The notes beneath the pieces were generated by a model. It worked only from the letters and a program-made list of their open reading frames with translations. It had not been told where the DNA came from and did no database searches. This document shows positions 15,336-24,590 of a stretch of 64,000 nucleotides of DNA, one piece after another. Position 1 is the stretch's first letter. Each line of letters opens with the position of its first letter. The stretch spans positions 62,001-126,000 of the forward strand of contig NZ_SSHJ01000002.1 in NCBI RefSeq assembly GCF_005925345.1, read 5' to 3'. A program made the position numbers and the translations under genes. Source of the stretch: Pedobacter ureilyticus. GTDB lineage: Bacteria > Bacteroidota > Bacteroidia > Sphingobacteriales > Sphingobacteriaceae.

Positions 15336-16382
15336 ATGTCTTTTCAATCGGAAATAGTTACGTGGTACCTTAAAAACAAGAGAGAACTGCCTTGGAGGGA
15401 TACCACAGACCCTTATATCATTTGGCTTTCTGAAATTATTTTACAACAAACAAGAGTAGAACAAGGAAAACCATATTTCCTTAAATTTTTAGCACACTAT
15501 CCTAATGTAAGAGATTTTGCTAATGCTGCCGAAGAGCAAGTATTAAAACTTTGGCAAGGCTTGGGCTACTACTCAAGAGGCAGAAACATGTTGTTTACCG
15601 CCCGTTATGTTGTAGAGCATTATGGAGGCGTTTTCCCAACAAGTTACGATGAACTGGTAAAATTAAAGGGCGTTGGAAACTATACCGCCGCAGCGATTTC
15701 TTCTTTTTCTAGTAATGAAAGAAAAGCCGTAGTTGATGGGAATGTATATCGGGTTTTGTCCAGATATTTTGGTGTCGAAGAACCGATCAACTCAAATGCT
15801 GGCCAAAAAATGTTTGCCGATTTAGCCACGGAGCTTATAGCCAACCAAGAACCTTCGGTTTATAACCAAGCGATGATGGAGTTTGGCGCCCTACAATGCA
15901 AGCCAAAATCTCCACGCTGTGACGAATGTCCAATTCAAATTGGCTGTTATGCCTTTAAGCATAAAAAGGTAGGACTGCTGCCAATTAAATTAAAGAAAGT
16001 AAAAGTTAGGAAAAGATGGTTCAATTATTTTGTAGGTATTACCAATGATGAAATTTTAGCCAAACAAAGAACGCCCGGCGATGTTTGGCAACACTTATAC
16101 GATTTCCCACTAATTGAAACACAAGGAGAGGCTTCTCTCTCGGATGTTGATTTTTTGGCGAAAACCCAAGAATTATTTGGCAAACAGTTAGAGCTAAAGG
16201 TTTTAGAAAGCAAAAAACACATCCTAACCCACCAAATAATATATGTTCAATTTTTTGCAATAGATAATTATATTGTTAACTTTAATCTACGCACCGAAAT
16301 TAAATCGGTTAAAATTAACGATTTTAAACAATTACCTCATCCCAAAATTATTGGCGATTTTGTAGAAAAGCATATAGACTAA
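15336..16382 (+). CDS. mutY: A/G-specific adenine DNA glycosylase
   Basis: A 348-residue base-excision enzyme that removes adenine mispaired with 8-oxoguanine. Visible: catalytic Glu33 in LSEIILQQTR, the helix-hairpin-helix LKGVGNYTAAAISSF (about 110-124), catalytic Asp134 in VVDGNVYRVLSR, the [4Fe-4S] cysteines C188-x6-C195-x2-C198-x5-C204, and a C-terminal NUDIX-like domain for 8-oxoG recognition. All key residues are intact. It is 12 bases upstream of ssb and co-transcribed, a conserved pairing in Bacteroidota. Confidence 0.97.
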   Translation: MSFQSEIVTWYLKNKRELPWRDTTDPYIIWLSEIILQQTRVEQGKPYFLKFLAHYPNVRDFANAAEEQVLKLWQGLGYYSRGRNMLFTARYVVEHYGGVFPTSYDELVKLKGVGNYTAAAISSFSSNERKAVVDGNVYRVLSRYFGVEEPINSNAGQKMFADLATELIANQEPSVYNQAMMEFGALQCKPKSPRCDECPIQIGCYAFKHKKVGLLPIKLKKVKVRKRWFNYFVGITNDEILAKQRTPGDVWQHLYDFPLIETQGEASLSDVDFLAKTQELFGKQLELKVLESKKHILTHQIIYVQFFAIDNYIVNFNLRTEIKSVKINDFKQLPHPKIIGDFVEKHID

Positions 16383-16394
16383 TCAAATATATTT

Positions 16395-16826
16395 ATGTCA
16401 GGTATTAACAAAGTAATCTTAGTGGGCCACTTAGGCAAGGACCCAGAAGTTAGGCATTTAGAAGGTGGTGTTACCGTAGCAAGTTTTCCTTTAGCCACCT
16501 CAGAGACATTTAACAAAGACGGAAAAAGGGTTGAACAAACCGAATGGCACAACATTGTATTGTGGAGAGGCCTCGCCGAAGTGGCGTCTAAATACCTTCA
16601 GAAAGGTAAACTGGTATATATAGAAGGTAAACTGAGAACCCGCTCTTTTGAAGACAAGGAGAAAGTAAAGAAATACGTTACCGAGATTGTGGCCGAGAAT
16701 TTTACTATGCTGGGCAGAAAAAGCGATTTCGAGCCTGCTGGTTCTAATGGCGTACTGCCAGCAAACAATAAAATCGAAGACGATTTTTCAACATCTATTG
16801 ACCAATCTGGAGATTTACCTTTTTAG
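16395..16826 (+). CDS. ssb: Single-stranded DNA-binding protein
   Basis: A 143-residue SSB with the OB fold at residues 1-105 (MSGINKVILVGHLGKDPEVR, WHNIVLWRGLAEVASKYLQKG), a short low-complexity linker and the acidic tip DLPF that recruits repair and replication enzymes. It is the second gene of the mutY-ssb unit and ends at a bidirectional terminator. Confidence 0.96.
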   Translation: MSGINKVILVGHLGKDPEVRHLEGGVTVASFPLATSETFNKDGKRVEQTEWHNIVLWRGLAEVASKYLQKGKLVYIEGKLRTRSFEDKEKVKKYVTEIVAENFTMLGRKSDFEPAGSNGVLPANNKIEDDFSTSIDQSGDLPF

Positions 16827-16857
16827 GCAACATATAAATTAAAAGATCAAAATAACC

Positions 16858-16893
16858 ACAAAAGAGGATGTGCTCATCAATATCCTCTTTTGT
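16858..16893. terminator. Bidirectional terminator between ssb and the MBL hydrolase
   Basis: ACAAAAGAGGAT (16858-16869) and ATCCTCTTTTGT (16882-16893) form a perfect 12-bp stem with A/T tracts on both sides, serving two convergent genes. Confidence 0.85.
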
Positions 16894-16914
16894 ATTTACA
16901 AACCCCAACCAACG

Positions 16915-17595
16915 CTAGCTTAAAACAATCGTTTCGCCAATTGCGGGGAGCAAAAGTTGTTTTTGTGCTCTTTTAAAAACTTCACCAGCGGTATATTTAT
17001 CTATAGCTATTACCGGGAAAGAATCATAATGTACGCCAATTACTTTTTGGCAATTCACATAATCGGCAGCAATGGCAGCGTCGTCCGCATCCATGGTATA
17101 GTTACCACCAATAGGAAAAATTGCGTATTCTAATTGATATAGTTCTGCCAAAAGTTTCATCTCTAAGGTTAAGCCCGTATCGCCAGCAAAATAAATTTGC
17201 CTGCCATCAGCATCTAAAACAAAACCCGCCGGGTTGCCTCCGTAAGAACCATCTGGCAAGCTACTAGAATGCGTTGCGGCAACCATACGCACGGTTCCAA
17301 AATCAAACTTAAATTTACCAATATTCATATCGTGGATATTGGTAACGCCCTGTTTCTGCAACCAACCAGCAATTTCGGGCATACAAATTACCTTTGCATT
17401 GGTTCTTTTGGCAATAGCTACTAAGTCTGCAACGTGATCTCCATGACCATGGCTTACCAAAATATAATCAGCTTCAATTTGCGCTACATCAATATCTTTA
17501 GCCAAAGGGTTTCCACTAATAAAGGGATCAAATAACAACTTTGCCGAAGAGGTTTCTAACAAAAAACACGACTGCCCGTAATACGTATATTTCAT
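16915..17595 (-). CDS. Metal-dependent hydrolase, UPF0173/UlaG-like
   Basis: A 226-residue metallo-beta-lactamase-fold protein. The metal site HGHGDH occurs at residues 49-54, followed by a third His in ATHSSS and the Asp of YFAGDTGLT, with the final GVHYDSFP. The size and motif spacing match the UPF0173 group, whose substrate is unknown. It is followed, 11 bases upstream on the same strand, by the ybaB gene, so the two are probably in one operon with ybaB first. Confidence 0.9.
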   Translation of the reverse strand: MKYTYYGQSCFLLETSSAKLLFDPFISGNPLAKDIDVAQIEADYILVSHGHGDHVADLVAIAKRTNAKVICMPEIAGWLQKQGVTNIHDMNIGKFKFDFGTVRMVAATHSSSLPDGSYGGNPAGFVLDADGRQIYFAGDTGLTLEMKLLAELYQLEYAIFPIGGNYTMDADDAAIAADYVNCQKVIGVHYDSFPVIAIDKYTAGEVFKRAQKQLLLPAIGETIVLS

Positions 17596-17606
17596 ATCTA
17601 TATATT

Positions 17607-17912
17607 TTATTGTCCAAACAAACCACCTAAGCCACCCAGCATATCTTTTGTGGCTGCTTGCATTTCTGTTGCGCTTACCTGCTCGGCCTGTGCCAAAGCC
17701 TTATTTATTGCTGCCTGCAAAAGTTCTTCTAGTTCTTCTTTGTCGGCTTGCTCATAAAACTCGTCTGTAATTGCAATAGAGGTTATTGTTTTGTTTGCTG
17801 TAGCGGTAACTTTTATTGCACCGCCCTCAACCTCGCCAAATACCGAAATGGTATCCAATCTCTTTTTTATTTCTTCGGCTTTGCCTTGTGCAGCCATTAA
17901 TTTATCAAACAT
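17607..17912 (-). CDS. YbaB/EbfC nucleoid-associated protein
   Basis: A 101-residue dimeric DNA-binding protein. The N-terminal helix MFDKLMAAQGKAEEIKKRLD, the three strands with VEGGAIKVTATANKTITSIAI, and the acidic C-terminal helices match the family; the C-terminus ends with a Gly-rich GGLGGLFG. YbaB proteins bind DNA as dimers and often accompany dnaX and recR, which are not here. Its partner here is the metal-dependent hydrolase. Confidence 0.92.
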   Translation of the reverse strand: MFDKLMAAQGKAEEIKKRLDTISVFGEVEGGAIKVTATANKTITSIAITDEFYEQADKEELEELLQAAINKALAQAEQVSATEMQAATKDMLGGLGGLFGQ

Positions 17913-17938
17913 ATCTTTTTTTTAAAAGCTCTAAAATA

Positions 17939-17968
17939 CAAAAAACCCTCAAGTTAAACCGTGAGGGT
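17939..17968 (-). terminator. Terminator after the double-OmpA gene
   Basis: ACCCTCA (17945-17951) and TGAGGGT (17962-17968) pair; on the minus strand a TTTTTT tract follows. Confidence 0.8.
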
Positions 17969-17998
17969 GTTGTTTGGTTTTAAAATTTAGCATTTATT

Positions 17999-18814
17999 TC
18001 ATTTATTGATCCCTGTGATCTGCAATTCTACACGCCTATCATTTTTTTCGCCTTTACCCAAAGGGAAATCGGCCATCATACCTTTATAGGTAAGTCTTTT
18101 CCTATCTACACCTTTGTAAATCAGATAGTCATAGATGATTTTTGCTCTTGCCTGCGACAAGTTGTATTCCCCGGTTTCAAAGTCTTTTACATCTTTACCC
18201 GGCGGATTACAACAAATATGGCCCAAAATAGCAATGTTATATTGTTTTTTTTCTTTGATGATCCTGGTTATTCTTTCTAAAACGGGAATAGATTCCTCCA
18301 GCAACACCGATCTACTGTTTTCAAATAGGATATTCTCTAAAATGATCTTATCGCCAACCTTAAGCGTATCCGACAAGATAGATTTTACCACGTTGAAATT
18401 CTTTTTCACATATTCAATTACCAAATCTACTCTTCTATTATAGGTTCTTTGCTCGCTAACGTTTTTAGGTGTTGTAAGTTTCACTCTCCCGTTGCCCGTT
18501 AACAACCTCACTTTGTCTGTAGTTATGCCTCGTTCTTTTAACAAGGCTTTAATATGATTGGCTCTTTGTACCGATAACGTATCGTTGTAGCCTTTTCTTC
18601 CCCTATCGTCGCAATAGCCAAGTATCGATATAGAAATAATATCGGTAGAATCCATCTCAGCTACAAACTGCGAAAACGATTCTCTTTGTTTATCATCAAG
18701 TACGCTAATATCCGTATCAAAGAAAAAGCTGTTCGTCTTTTTCTTCTGAGCGTGGGCTACACTTGCAAAAAGCGAGAAACACAACAGGATTAATATGCAC
18801 CCTCTATTTAGCAT
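17999..18814 (-). CDS. Secreted protein with two OmpA-like domains
   Basis: A 271-residue exported protein (signal peptide ending at AHA, about residue 22). It has no beta-barrel. Two OmpA C-terminal peptidoglycan-binding domains follow one another: residues about 28-135 (FFFDTDISVL... with NRRVDLVIEY) and about 150-270 (ILFENSRSVLLEES... with NDRRVELQIT). In both, the N-x-R-R-V-(D/E)-L signature that binds diaminopimelate is present. Function: probably links a complex to the cell wall. Neighbours are not functionally informative. Confidence 0.88.
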   Translation of the reverse strand: MLNRGCILILLCFSLFASVAHAQKKKTNSFFFDTDISVLDDKQRESFSQFVAEMDSTDIISISILGYCDDRGRKGYNDTLSVQRANHIKALLKERGITTDKVRLLTGNGRVKLTTPKNVSEQRTYNRRVDLVIEYVKKNFNVVKSILSDTLKVGDKIILENILFENSRSVLLEESIPVLERITRIIKEKKQYNIAILGHICCNPPGKDVKDFETGEYNLSQARAKIIYDYLIYKGVDRKRLTYKGMMADFPLGKGEKNDRRVELQITGINK

Positions 18815-18906
18815 AAAAGTTTATCATTTGGCTGCATAAAGATAGAAAAACTTCGTTCTTTACAAAAATTAGGCGTTTTTATGATTAACAACTAAAAAGA
18901 GTAGGC

Positions 18907-19971
18907 TTACTTGGCTCTTTGATACTGTACAGGCCATTTAATTTCATCATTAAGCTGCTTGGCTGCATGTAGCGGAAAGTAAGGATCTCTTAGCAGCTCA
19001 CGAGCCATAAAAATCAAATCTGCTTTTTCTTCCTGCAAGATTTCTTCGGCTTGCTGTGCACCTGTGATTAAACCAACAGCTCCGGTAGTAATGCCAGTTT
19101 GTTTCTTTATACTTTCCGCAAATTCAACTTGGTAATTTGGTGCTACTGGAATTTGCTGCTCTTTGGCCAAGCCGCCAGTAGAGGTATCAATAACATCTAC
19201 ACCTTTTCCTTTTAAGATTTGTGCCAACCTGACTGATTCTTCTGCATTCCAGCCGCCCTCAACCCAGTCTGTAGCTGAAATGCGTACAAATAGTGGATTT
19301 TCACTTGGCCAAACTTCTTGCACCGCAGCAACAACCTCTAACAAAAGCCTAATTCTATTTTCAAAAGTGCCTCCGTACTCATCGGTACGCAAATTACTTA
19401 GAGGAGATAAAAACTGGTGCAACAAATACCCATGTGCAGCGTGTACTTCTACCACCTTAAATCCTATTTCTAAGGCACGTTTAGTAGCTGCTTTAAAATC
19501 GGCTTTGACTTTTTCAATTCCTTTTAGATCTAAAGCAGTAGGCATTTTATCTTTGGGGTTAAATTGAATTGCGCTTGGCGCTACAGGAACCCATCCGCCA
19601 TTTTCATTACTTACCTGTGCCGGACTTTCCCAAGGGATATCGAAACTCGCCTTTCTACCGGCATGGCCCAATTGGATACCGGCCACAGAACCGTTTTCAT
19701 GGATAAAATCTACAATTTCTATCAGCTTCGCTTTGTGTTCGTCTTTCCAAATCCCTAAATCTACTATAGAGATTCTTCCCTCTGGCGAAACAGCAGTAGC
19801 CTCGGTAACAATTAGGCCTGCGCCACCAACAGCCCTGCTACCCAAGTGCACCAAGTGCCAATTGTTGGCGAAACCATCAATAGAAGAATATTCGCACATT
19901 GGCGAAACCACAATGCGGTTTTTTAACACCACATTTTTAATTTGTATAGGAGAAAATAATAACGACATCAT
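18907..19971 (-). CDS. Old yellow enzyme, YqjM-type NADPH dehydrogenase
   Basis: A 354-residue FMN flavoenzyme (TIM barrel) that reduces the C=C bond of alpha,beta-unsaturated carbonyls. The YqjM-subclass marks are the Cys of SPMCEYSS (about 26), which tunes the FMN, Tyr28, the GHAGRKA substrate-binding His, and HAAHGYLLHQFLSPLSN. The start is one of two adjacent ATGs. It is monocistronic. It is probably a detoxification enzyme for electrophiles. Confidence 0.93.
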   Translation of the reverse strand: MMSLLFSPIQIKNVVLKNRIVVSPMCEYSSIDGFANNWHLVHLGSRAVGGAGLIVTEATAVSPEGRISIVDLGIWKDEHKAKLIEIVDFIHENGSVAGIQLGHAGRKASFDIPWESPAQVSNENGGWVPVAPSAIQFNPKDKMPTALDLKGIEKVKADFKAATKRALEIGFKVVEVHAAHGYLLHQFLSPLSNLRTDEYGGTFENRIRLLLEVVAAVQEVWPSENPLFVRISATDWVEGGWNAEESVRLAQILKGKGVDVIDTSTGGLAKEQQIPVAPNYQVEFAESIKKQTGITTGAVGLITGAQQAEEILQEEKADLIFMARELLRDPYFPLHAAKQLNDEIKWPVQYQRAK

Positions 19972-20136
19972 AAATTTTTAATGCAATTTAAACAAGTTAA
20001 ATGCCAATGGTAGCCTTCCAAAAAGTTGTGAATATTTAATGACAAAGCATTTGGTTACTTTGGTGTGCTTTTTTACTGAGTTGGCTCAAAACTCGTTATT
20101 TTACCTTTTCGAGACTATGCCTTACCACCAACCGTT

Positions 20137-20144
20137 TAACTTTG
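20137..20144 (+). promoter_or_regulatory. -7 element of frnE-like gene
   Basis: TAACTTTG followed by C fits the -7 consensus and lies 20 bases before the ATG at 20165. Confidence 0.45.
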
Positions 20145-20164
20145 CCTTAATAAATTTAAGATAA

Positions 20165-20800
20165 ATGAAAATAGAAATATGGTCTGATGTGATGTGTCCT
20201 TTTTGCTATATAGGGAAAAGACATTTGGAGCAAGCATTAGCAGAACTTCCGTTTAAGACTGCCATAGAGATTGATTGGAAGAGCTATCAGCTTAACCCTA
20301 CCTATAAAAATGTTGATGGGGACAGTTTGTACCATTACTTAGCCACCAACAAGGGCATTAGCCAAGAACAGGCAAAGCAGATGACTACGCAAGTTGAAGC
20401 AATGGCCAACAACGTAGGCTTAGCTATCGATTTTGAAAATAATATCCCTGCAAATTCCTTTGATGCGCATCGTTTAATTCATTTTGCAGCAAGTAAAGGC
20501 AAGCAAGATTTAGCAGAAGAACAGCTCTTTAAAGCATATTTTATTGATAATGTAAATATCGACGACAAAGACGAGCTGTTAAAAATTGCCACCTCTTTAG
20601 GTTTGGATGAAACAGAAACCAAGTCGGTTTTACAAAGTAATGCTTTTGAAGAAGAAGTAAGATTTGATATTTACGAAAGTCAGCAAATGGGCGTTAGGGG
20701 CGTTCCATTTTTTGTAATAGACAAAAAGTATGCGCTGTCTGGCGCACAACCTGTAGAAGTGTTTAAGCAGGCCATTCACAAGGTTATCAAGAATGGATAG
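20165..20800 (+). CDS. DsbA-family oxidoreductase, FrnE-like
   Basis: A 211-residue cytosolic thioredoxin-fold protein with no signal peptide. The active site CPFC is at residues 11-14 (WSDVMCPFCYIGKRHLEQAL); the cis-Pro loop is GVRGVPFFVID near 175. The helical insert matches the FrnE/2-hydroxychromene isomerase-like group. Probable role: thiol-disulfide exchange under oxidative stress. Convergent with prc across an inverted-repeat element. Confidence 0.92.
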   Translation: MKIEIWSDVMCPFCYIGKRHLEQALAELPFKTAIEIDWKSYQLNPTYKNVDGDSLYHYLATNKGISQEQAKQMTTQVEAMANNVGLAIDFENNIPANSFDAHRLIHFAASKGKQDLAEEQLFKAYFIDNVNIDDKDELLKIATSLGLDETETKSVLQSNAFEEEVRFDIYESQQMGVRGVPFFVIDKKYALSGAQPVEVFKQAIHKVIKNG

Positions 20801-20950
20801 CAACGCAAGAAAAAACACCTCTAACCAACTTAAATACTAGCTCAGAAAATACTTGCGACGAGAATAGCTGCGAGGTTTAAGGCATCTCGTTCGTTTTGAG
20901 CGGCATGCAACGAATAGAGAAACACAACGAATTTTAGGTTATTAGCTTTT

Positions 20951-20982
20951 AGATTTCTCCTCATTCTTCGTCGAAATGGCGA
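20951..20982. repeat. Half copy of the GTCATTTCGA-type repeat
   Basis: AGATTTCTCCTCATTCTTCG followed by TCGAAATGGCG is one arm of the repeat seen whole at 36668-36750, lying just beside the larger element at 20996-21134. Confidence 0.6.
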
Positions 20983-20995
20983 CCTACCAAAATAG

Positions 20996-21134
20996 AAAAA
21001 GAGGCTGTCTCAAAAGTAAAATCATGCCGTCATTTCGACGATCGAAAGAGAAGAAATCTTTTTCAGAAGTACTTCTGAAGGGAATCTCTCTAGCGTTCGA
21101 GATGACGAGTGACTTTTGAGACAGCCTCTTTTTT
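20996..21134. mobile_element. MITE-like element, copy 1
   Basis: A ~138-bp non-coding element with 22-bp perfect terminal inverted repeats (ends AAGAGGCTGTCTCAAAA and its complement) and a near-palindromic core containing CGTCATTTCGACGATCGAAA and AGAAGTACTTCT. It lies between the convergent ends of frnE and prc. No transposase, no clear target duplication. Confidence 0.8.
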
Positions 21135-21150
21135 ATAAACCTAACTTTCA

Positions 21151-23367
21151 TTATTTATTTAGAGGAGCCGGCTTATTCATGTTCTTGCTCAACTTGGCTC
21201 CTTCAGTTTGTTTCATGAAATCAATCATGATATTCATACTTTCATCCTCCATAAAATCTAGTGCATCTTCTTTTGTAGGTTTATCTCCCTTTTTTATTGC
21301 AGGCAATCCTTTTTCTGCTCTAACTTGGTTTATTCTGGCTAAAGATTTTGCCTCCAAAGCATCTCGCTCTGCTTTCAATTTAGCTTCGTTTAAGGTTACC
21401 GAAGTTTCGTTTTCTCTTTTCTTGCCTTCGGCAATATCTTCTTTCAGCATTTTATAATCTAATGATTTAGCCATACGCTTTTCATGCAACTTAATCAAGT
21501 TAGCTTTAACCGCATTCAAATCATAAACAGTAGTATATGTTGATGGATTAACCATATCAAAAGGCAAAGCAGACGGTTCTGTATCTTCTCCAATTTTATC
21601 TAAAGGATAAATAGATGGGAAATTGATATCAGGAATAACACCTTTATGTTGCGTACTGTTACCACTTACTCGATAAAATTTAGCCATGGTTAGGTTAATT
21701 TGACCCAATTGTGGGATGCCATTTTTATCAACGATAGTTACCGTTGGCGAGTTAACATCTTGCTTTTTAAGCGCCACAGCTTTTTTGTCTGCCTCTTTTT
21801 TCTTAAACAACGCTGCCAACTGATTTAGCACGCCAGAGTTCATTAGCGAGTTTAAATCAATAGAAGATTGAACGGTGCCTTTGCCATAAGATTGGGTTCC
21901 CATTACCACGCCGCGACCATAATCTTGTATTGCTCCCGCAAAAATCTCTGAAGCCGAAGCACTTAAACGATCTATCATTACACCTAGAGGGCCATCCCAT
22001 GTAATGTTGCTGTCTTCGTCTTTGTAAACTTTTACATTGTTTTTGTAATCTTTTACCTGTACTACTGGCCCTTTACCAATAAACAAACCCGAAAGCTCAA
22101 TTGCCTCGTTTAAAGAACCACCGCCATTAGCCCTAAGATCAACCACAATGGCATCAACCTTATCCATGTTTTTCAAGGTATCTATCAACAAACGAACGTC
22201 TCTAGTGGTGCTCTTATAGTTTGGATCTCCAGCGTTTGCTGCTTTAAAATCTGCATAAAAGGCCGGTATTTTAATGATACCAATTTTGTAAGGTTTGCCA
22301 TCACTTTCTACCGTTTTTACGGTTTTCTTGGCAGATTGATCTGCTAAAATAATCTTTTCTCTAACTAAAGTTATAATTTGAGGTTTTGAAGAAAGCTCTT
22401 GCCCAACAGGAATAACCTTTAAACGAACCGTAGTGCCTTTTGGCCCTTTTATCTTAGAAACGGCATTGTCTATTCTCCAGCCTATGATGTCTTCAAACTC
22501 GCCATCGGTACCTTGAGCTACCGCTATGATTTTATCGCCCGCATTTAATTTTTTACTTTTAAAGGCTGGGCCACCCGGCATTACCGATGCAATTTTAGTC
22601 ACCTCGTTTTCTGATTGTAAAACAGCGCCAATACCTTCTAAAGAGCGTGACATTTCTTGATTAAACGCTTCGGCATTGCGAGGATTGAAATAGTTGGTAT
22701 GTGGATCAATTGCTTCTGTAAAAGAATCCATCAAGATTTGGAAAACATCTTGATTATTGAATTTTGCCGCTTGTGATTTTAAATTAGCATAGCGCTTAGT
22801 CAATGTTTCTACATTCTTGGCATCGTCTGTACCAGCAATCTTTAAATTTACGAGTTCGTATTTTACACGTTTCTTCCAAATATCGTTTAGCTCTGCGGTA
22901 GATTTAATCCAAGGCATTTTCTCCCTATCATAAACATAGGTATCATTTTGGCTGAAATCGTATTTGTTTTTAATCTGCGAGACAGAGTAATCTACACGTT
23001 CGTTATACCTTTTTAAATAAACGTTAAAAATGTAGAATGGGGCACTTAAATCGCCAATTCGCAAATCGTCATCTAAGCTAAACCTGTTGGCTTCAAATTC
23101 TTTGATATCACTCTCTAAAAAGTAATACTTAGACGGATCAAGTGCTTTGATATACCTATCAAAAATAATAGAAGAGATAGAGTCGTTGAGCTTTATCTTC
23201 TTATAGTTATAGTTTTCAATCAAGCCCACCACTTCTTTGGCCACCAGACTTTGTTGCTCGTCTGGTTTTATGTTCGAAATACCTTCTACCGGTTTTTGTG
23301 CCTTTGGAGAGGCGGTGCAGGCTAAAACTGCAGCGGTAAAGGTAATGGCAAATATTCTTTTCAGCAT
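21151..23367 (-). CDS. prc: C-terminal processing protease (Prc/Tsp)
   Basis: A ~738-residue S41 protease acting in the periplasm or at the outer membrane, degrading or trimming proteins from their C-termini. N-terminal: signal with lipobox LAC (VLACTAS) if translation begins at the ATG at 23367, which gives a normal lipoprotein signal; an ATG at 23391 and a TTG at 23412 are in frame further upstream. Then the N-terminal helical domain, a PDZ domain (about 230-310), the protease core with the catalytic Ser in SASASEIFAG and Lys in SYGKGTVQ, the DLRANGGG strand, and the C-terminal DUF3340 region with KRMAKSLDYK. Monocistronic by context. Confidence 0.94.
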   Translation of the reverse strand: MLKRIFAITFTAAVLACTASPKAQKPVEGISNIKPDEQQSLVAKEVVGLIENYNYKKIKLNDSISSIIFDRYIKALDPSKYYFLESDIKEFEANRFSLDDDLRIGDLSAPFYIFNVYLKRYNERVDYSVSQIKNKYDFSQNDTYVYDREKMPWIKSTAELNDIWKKRVKYELVNLKIAGTDDAKNVETLTKRYANLKSQAAKFNNQDVFQILMDSFTEAIDPHTNYFNPRNAEAFNQEMSRSLEGIGAVLQSENEVTKIASVMPGGPAFKSKKLNAGDKIIAVAQGTDGEFEDIIGWRIDNAVSKIKGPKGTTVRLKVIPVGQELSSKPQIITLVREKIILADQSAKKTVKTVESDGKPYKIGIIKIPAFYADFKAANAGDPNYKSTTRDVRLLIDTLKNMDKVDAIVVDLRANGGGSLNEAIELSGLFIGKGPVVQVKDYKNNVKVYKDEDSNITWDGPLGVMIDRLSASASEIFAGAIQDYGRGVVMGTQSYGKGTVQSSIDLNSLMNSGVLNQLAALFKKKEADKKAVALKKQDVNSPTVTIVDKNGIPQLGQINLTMAKFYRVSGNSTQHKGVIPDINFPSIYPLDKIGEDTEPSALPFDMVNPSTYTTVYDLNAVKANLIKLHEKRMAKSLDYKMLKEDIAEGKKRENETSVTLNEAKLKAERDALEAKSLARINQVRAEKGLPAIKKGDKPTKEDALDFMEDESMNIMIDFMKQTEGAKLSKNMNKPAPLNK

Positions 23368-23437
23368 TTCTTTAACTGTTTTAAAATCCATTCTTATAAA
23401 ATCATCATCCAATATGATACCAATTTCTTAAATAAAC

Positions 23438-23470
23438 AAAAAAGATACAGTTTTACTCTGTATCTTTTTT
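23438..23470 (-). terminator. Strong hairpin with A/T tracts
   Basis: AAAAAAGATACAG and CTGTATCTTTTTT are perfectly complementary around a 7-base loop. It lies between the TPR gene and prc, so it ends the TPR gene transcript on the minus strand before prc's own promoter. Confidence 0.8.
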
Positions 23471-23546
23471 GTAAAGATTATAAAAAGAACGGATAATTAA
23501 GTTGTTAAATTACTTTTAAACAGAAAAACAATACTGGGATGAAGAT

Positions 23547-23656
23547 TAGAGGTGTTCGAAACAAGATGTTGCAAATACACGTTGGAGGGGACGCCAACTT
23601 GGGAATCTCATTTGTTGGCGTCTCCACCAACAGATACTTTGTTTCGAACACTCCTA
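23547..23656. repeat. Nested inverted repeat, GTTGGCGTC family
   Basis: Outer arms AGGTGTTCGAAACAA and the complement near 23640-23655 enclose a second pair, GTTGGAGGGGACGCCAAC (23581-23598) and GTTGGCGTCTCCACCAAC (23614-23631). Each inner arm is itself nearly self-complementary, so the element can form a cruciform of four stems. Confidence 0.75.
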
Positions 23657-23699
23657 AATGAAAATCCAGGTTATGATAAGCTAAGTTTTGATATCTATT

Positions 23700-24386
23700 T
23701 TAGCTCTTTTTTACTGTAGTGCGTTCGGCAATTAGCGCCCTGTTTTGTTTAATGAGTTGGTTATACTGTACAGTGTTCGCATTTTTAGAAAGCAACTCTA
23801 TGGTGTTTAGATCTCTCGTTGCTAACTGATAATCTTTCTTTTTGATTTTAACCGATACAATACCTAAAACAGATTCGATATAGGCATGATTATCTTTGAG
23901 TTGCTGTGCCAAAATACCTTGCTGTGTATAAAACCAAAGTGACTGGGGAAGCTTATTAGCTGCTAAATAGATTTTACCTAATTGCTGGTAGGCAGACATT
24001 TGACCTACTCTGCTACCAATTTTAGTATAGTTTTTTAATACTCTCTTTAATACTACCTGCTCTGCCTCGCTATAGTTCGAAAGCAGTAAATGGATATTGC
24101 TTAAGCGAATTAATGTAGTGCCATAACTAGCAAACTTTCTATCTTGCTGGTATTCATTTGCCGCCTTGCTGAGCATCGCAGCAGCATTATCAAAATCTCC
24201 ATCTTGCTCATAACGTTCTGCTTGATCAATAAATTCATCAGCAGCGCTACGGCTAACATTATCTAGCACAGCCAAATTAACAGAAAGTTGCGGATTGCCA
24301 GCTACAGATGATCCAGAAACCGAATTTTGAGCCTTTGCAAAAGATACTATGGCAAGAGCTATAACTAATAGATTTATGTTTTTCAT
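23700..24386 (-). CDS. Exported TPR protein
   Basis: A 228-residue protein with a cleavable signal peptide (MKNINLLVIALAIVSFAKAQ) and a run of TPR-like helices from about residue 40 (AAMLSKAANEYQQ, LIRLSNIHLLLSNYSEAEQ, YQQLGKIYLAANKLPQSLWF). It should be a periplasmic protein-interaction scaffold. I start at the ATG at 24386, because upstream in-frame codons would put a charged stretch before the signal. It is separated from prc by a terminator and a cruciform repeat. Confidence 0.8.
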   Translation of the reverse strand: MKNINLLVIALAIVSFAKAQNSVSGSSVAGNPQLSVNLAVLDNVSRSAADEFIDQAERYEQDGDFDNAAAMLSKAANEYQQDRKFASYGTTLIRLSNIHLLLSNYSEAEQVVLKRVLKNYTKIGSRVGQMSAYQQLGKIYLAANKLPQSLWFYTQQGILAQQLKDNHAYIESVLGIVSVKIKKKDYQLATRDLNTIELLSKNANTVQYNQLIKQNRALIAERTTVKKS

Positions 24387-24590
24387 TTGGTTCTTTATTT
24401 CTAGCGACATTGCCAAACACAGCACATTTTAAAATGTATCAGGGCAAAGATAAGGGTTTTTAAAGCAAAATCCTTAAAATACTGTATTTCTTGCTTTTAC
24501 CTTTAACAGTCTGCTTTTACAGTAGATAAACTTGCCGTACACTGTAACATTATTACCCGATAAAAGTCTGATTAGAAAAACTTAGAAACT

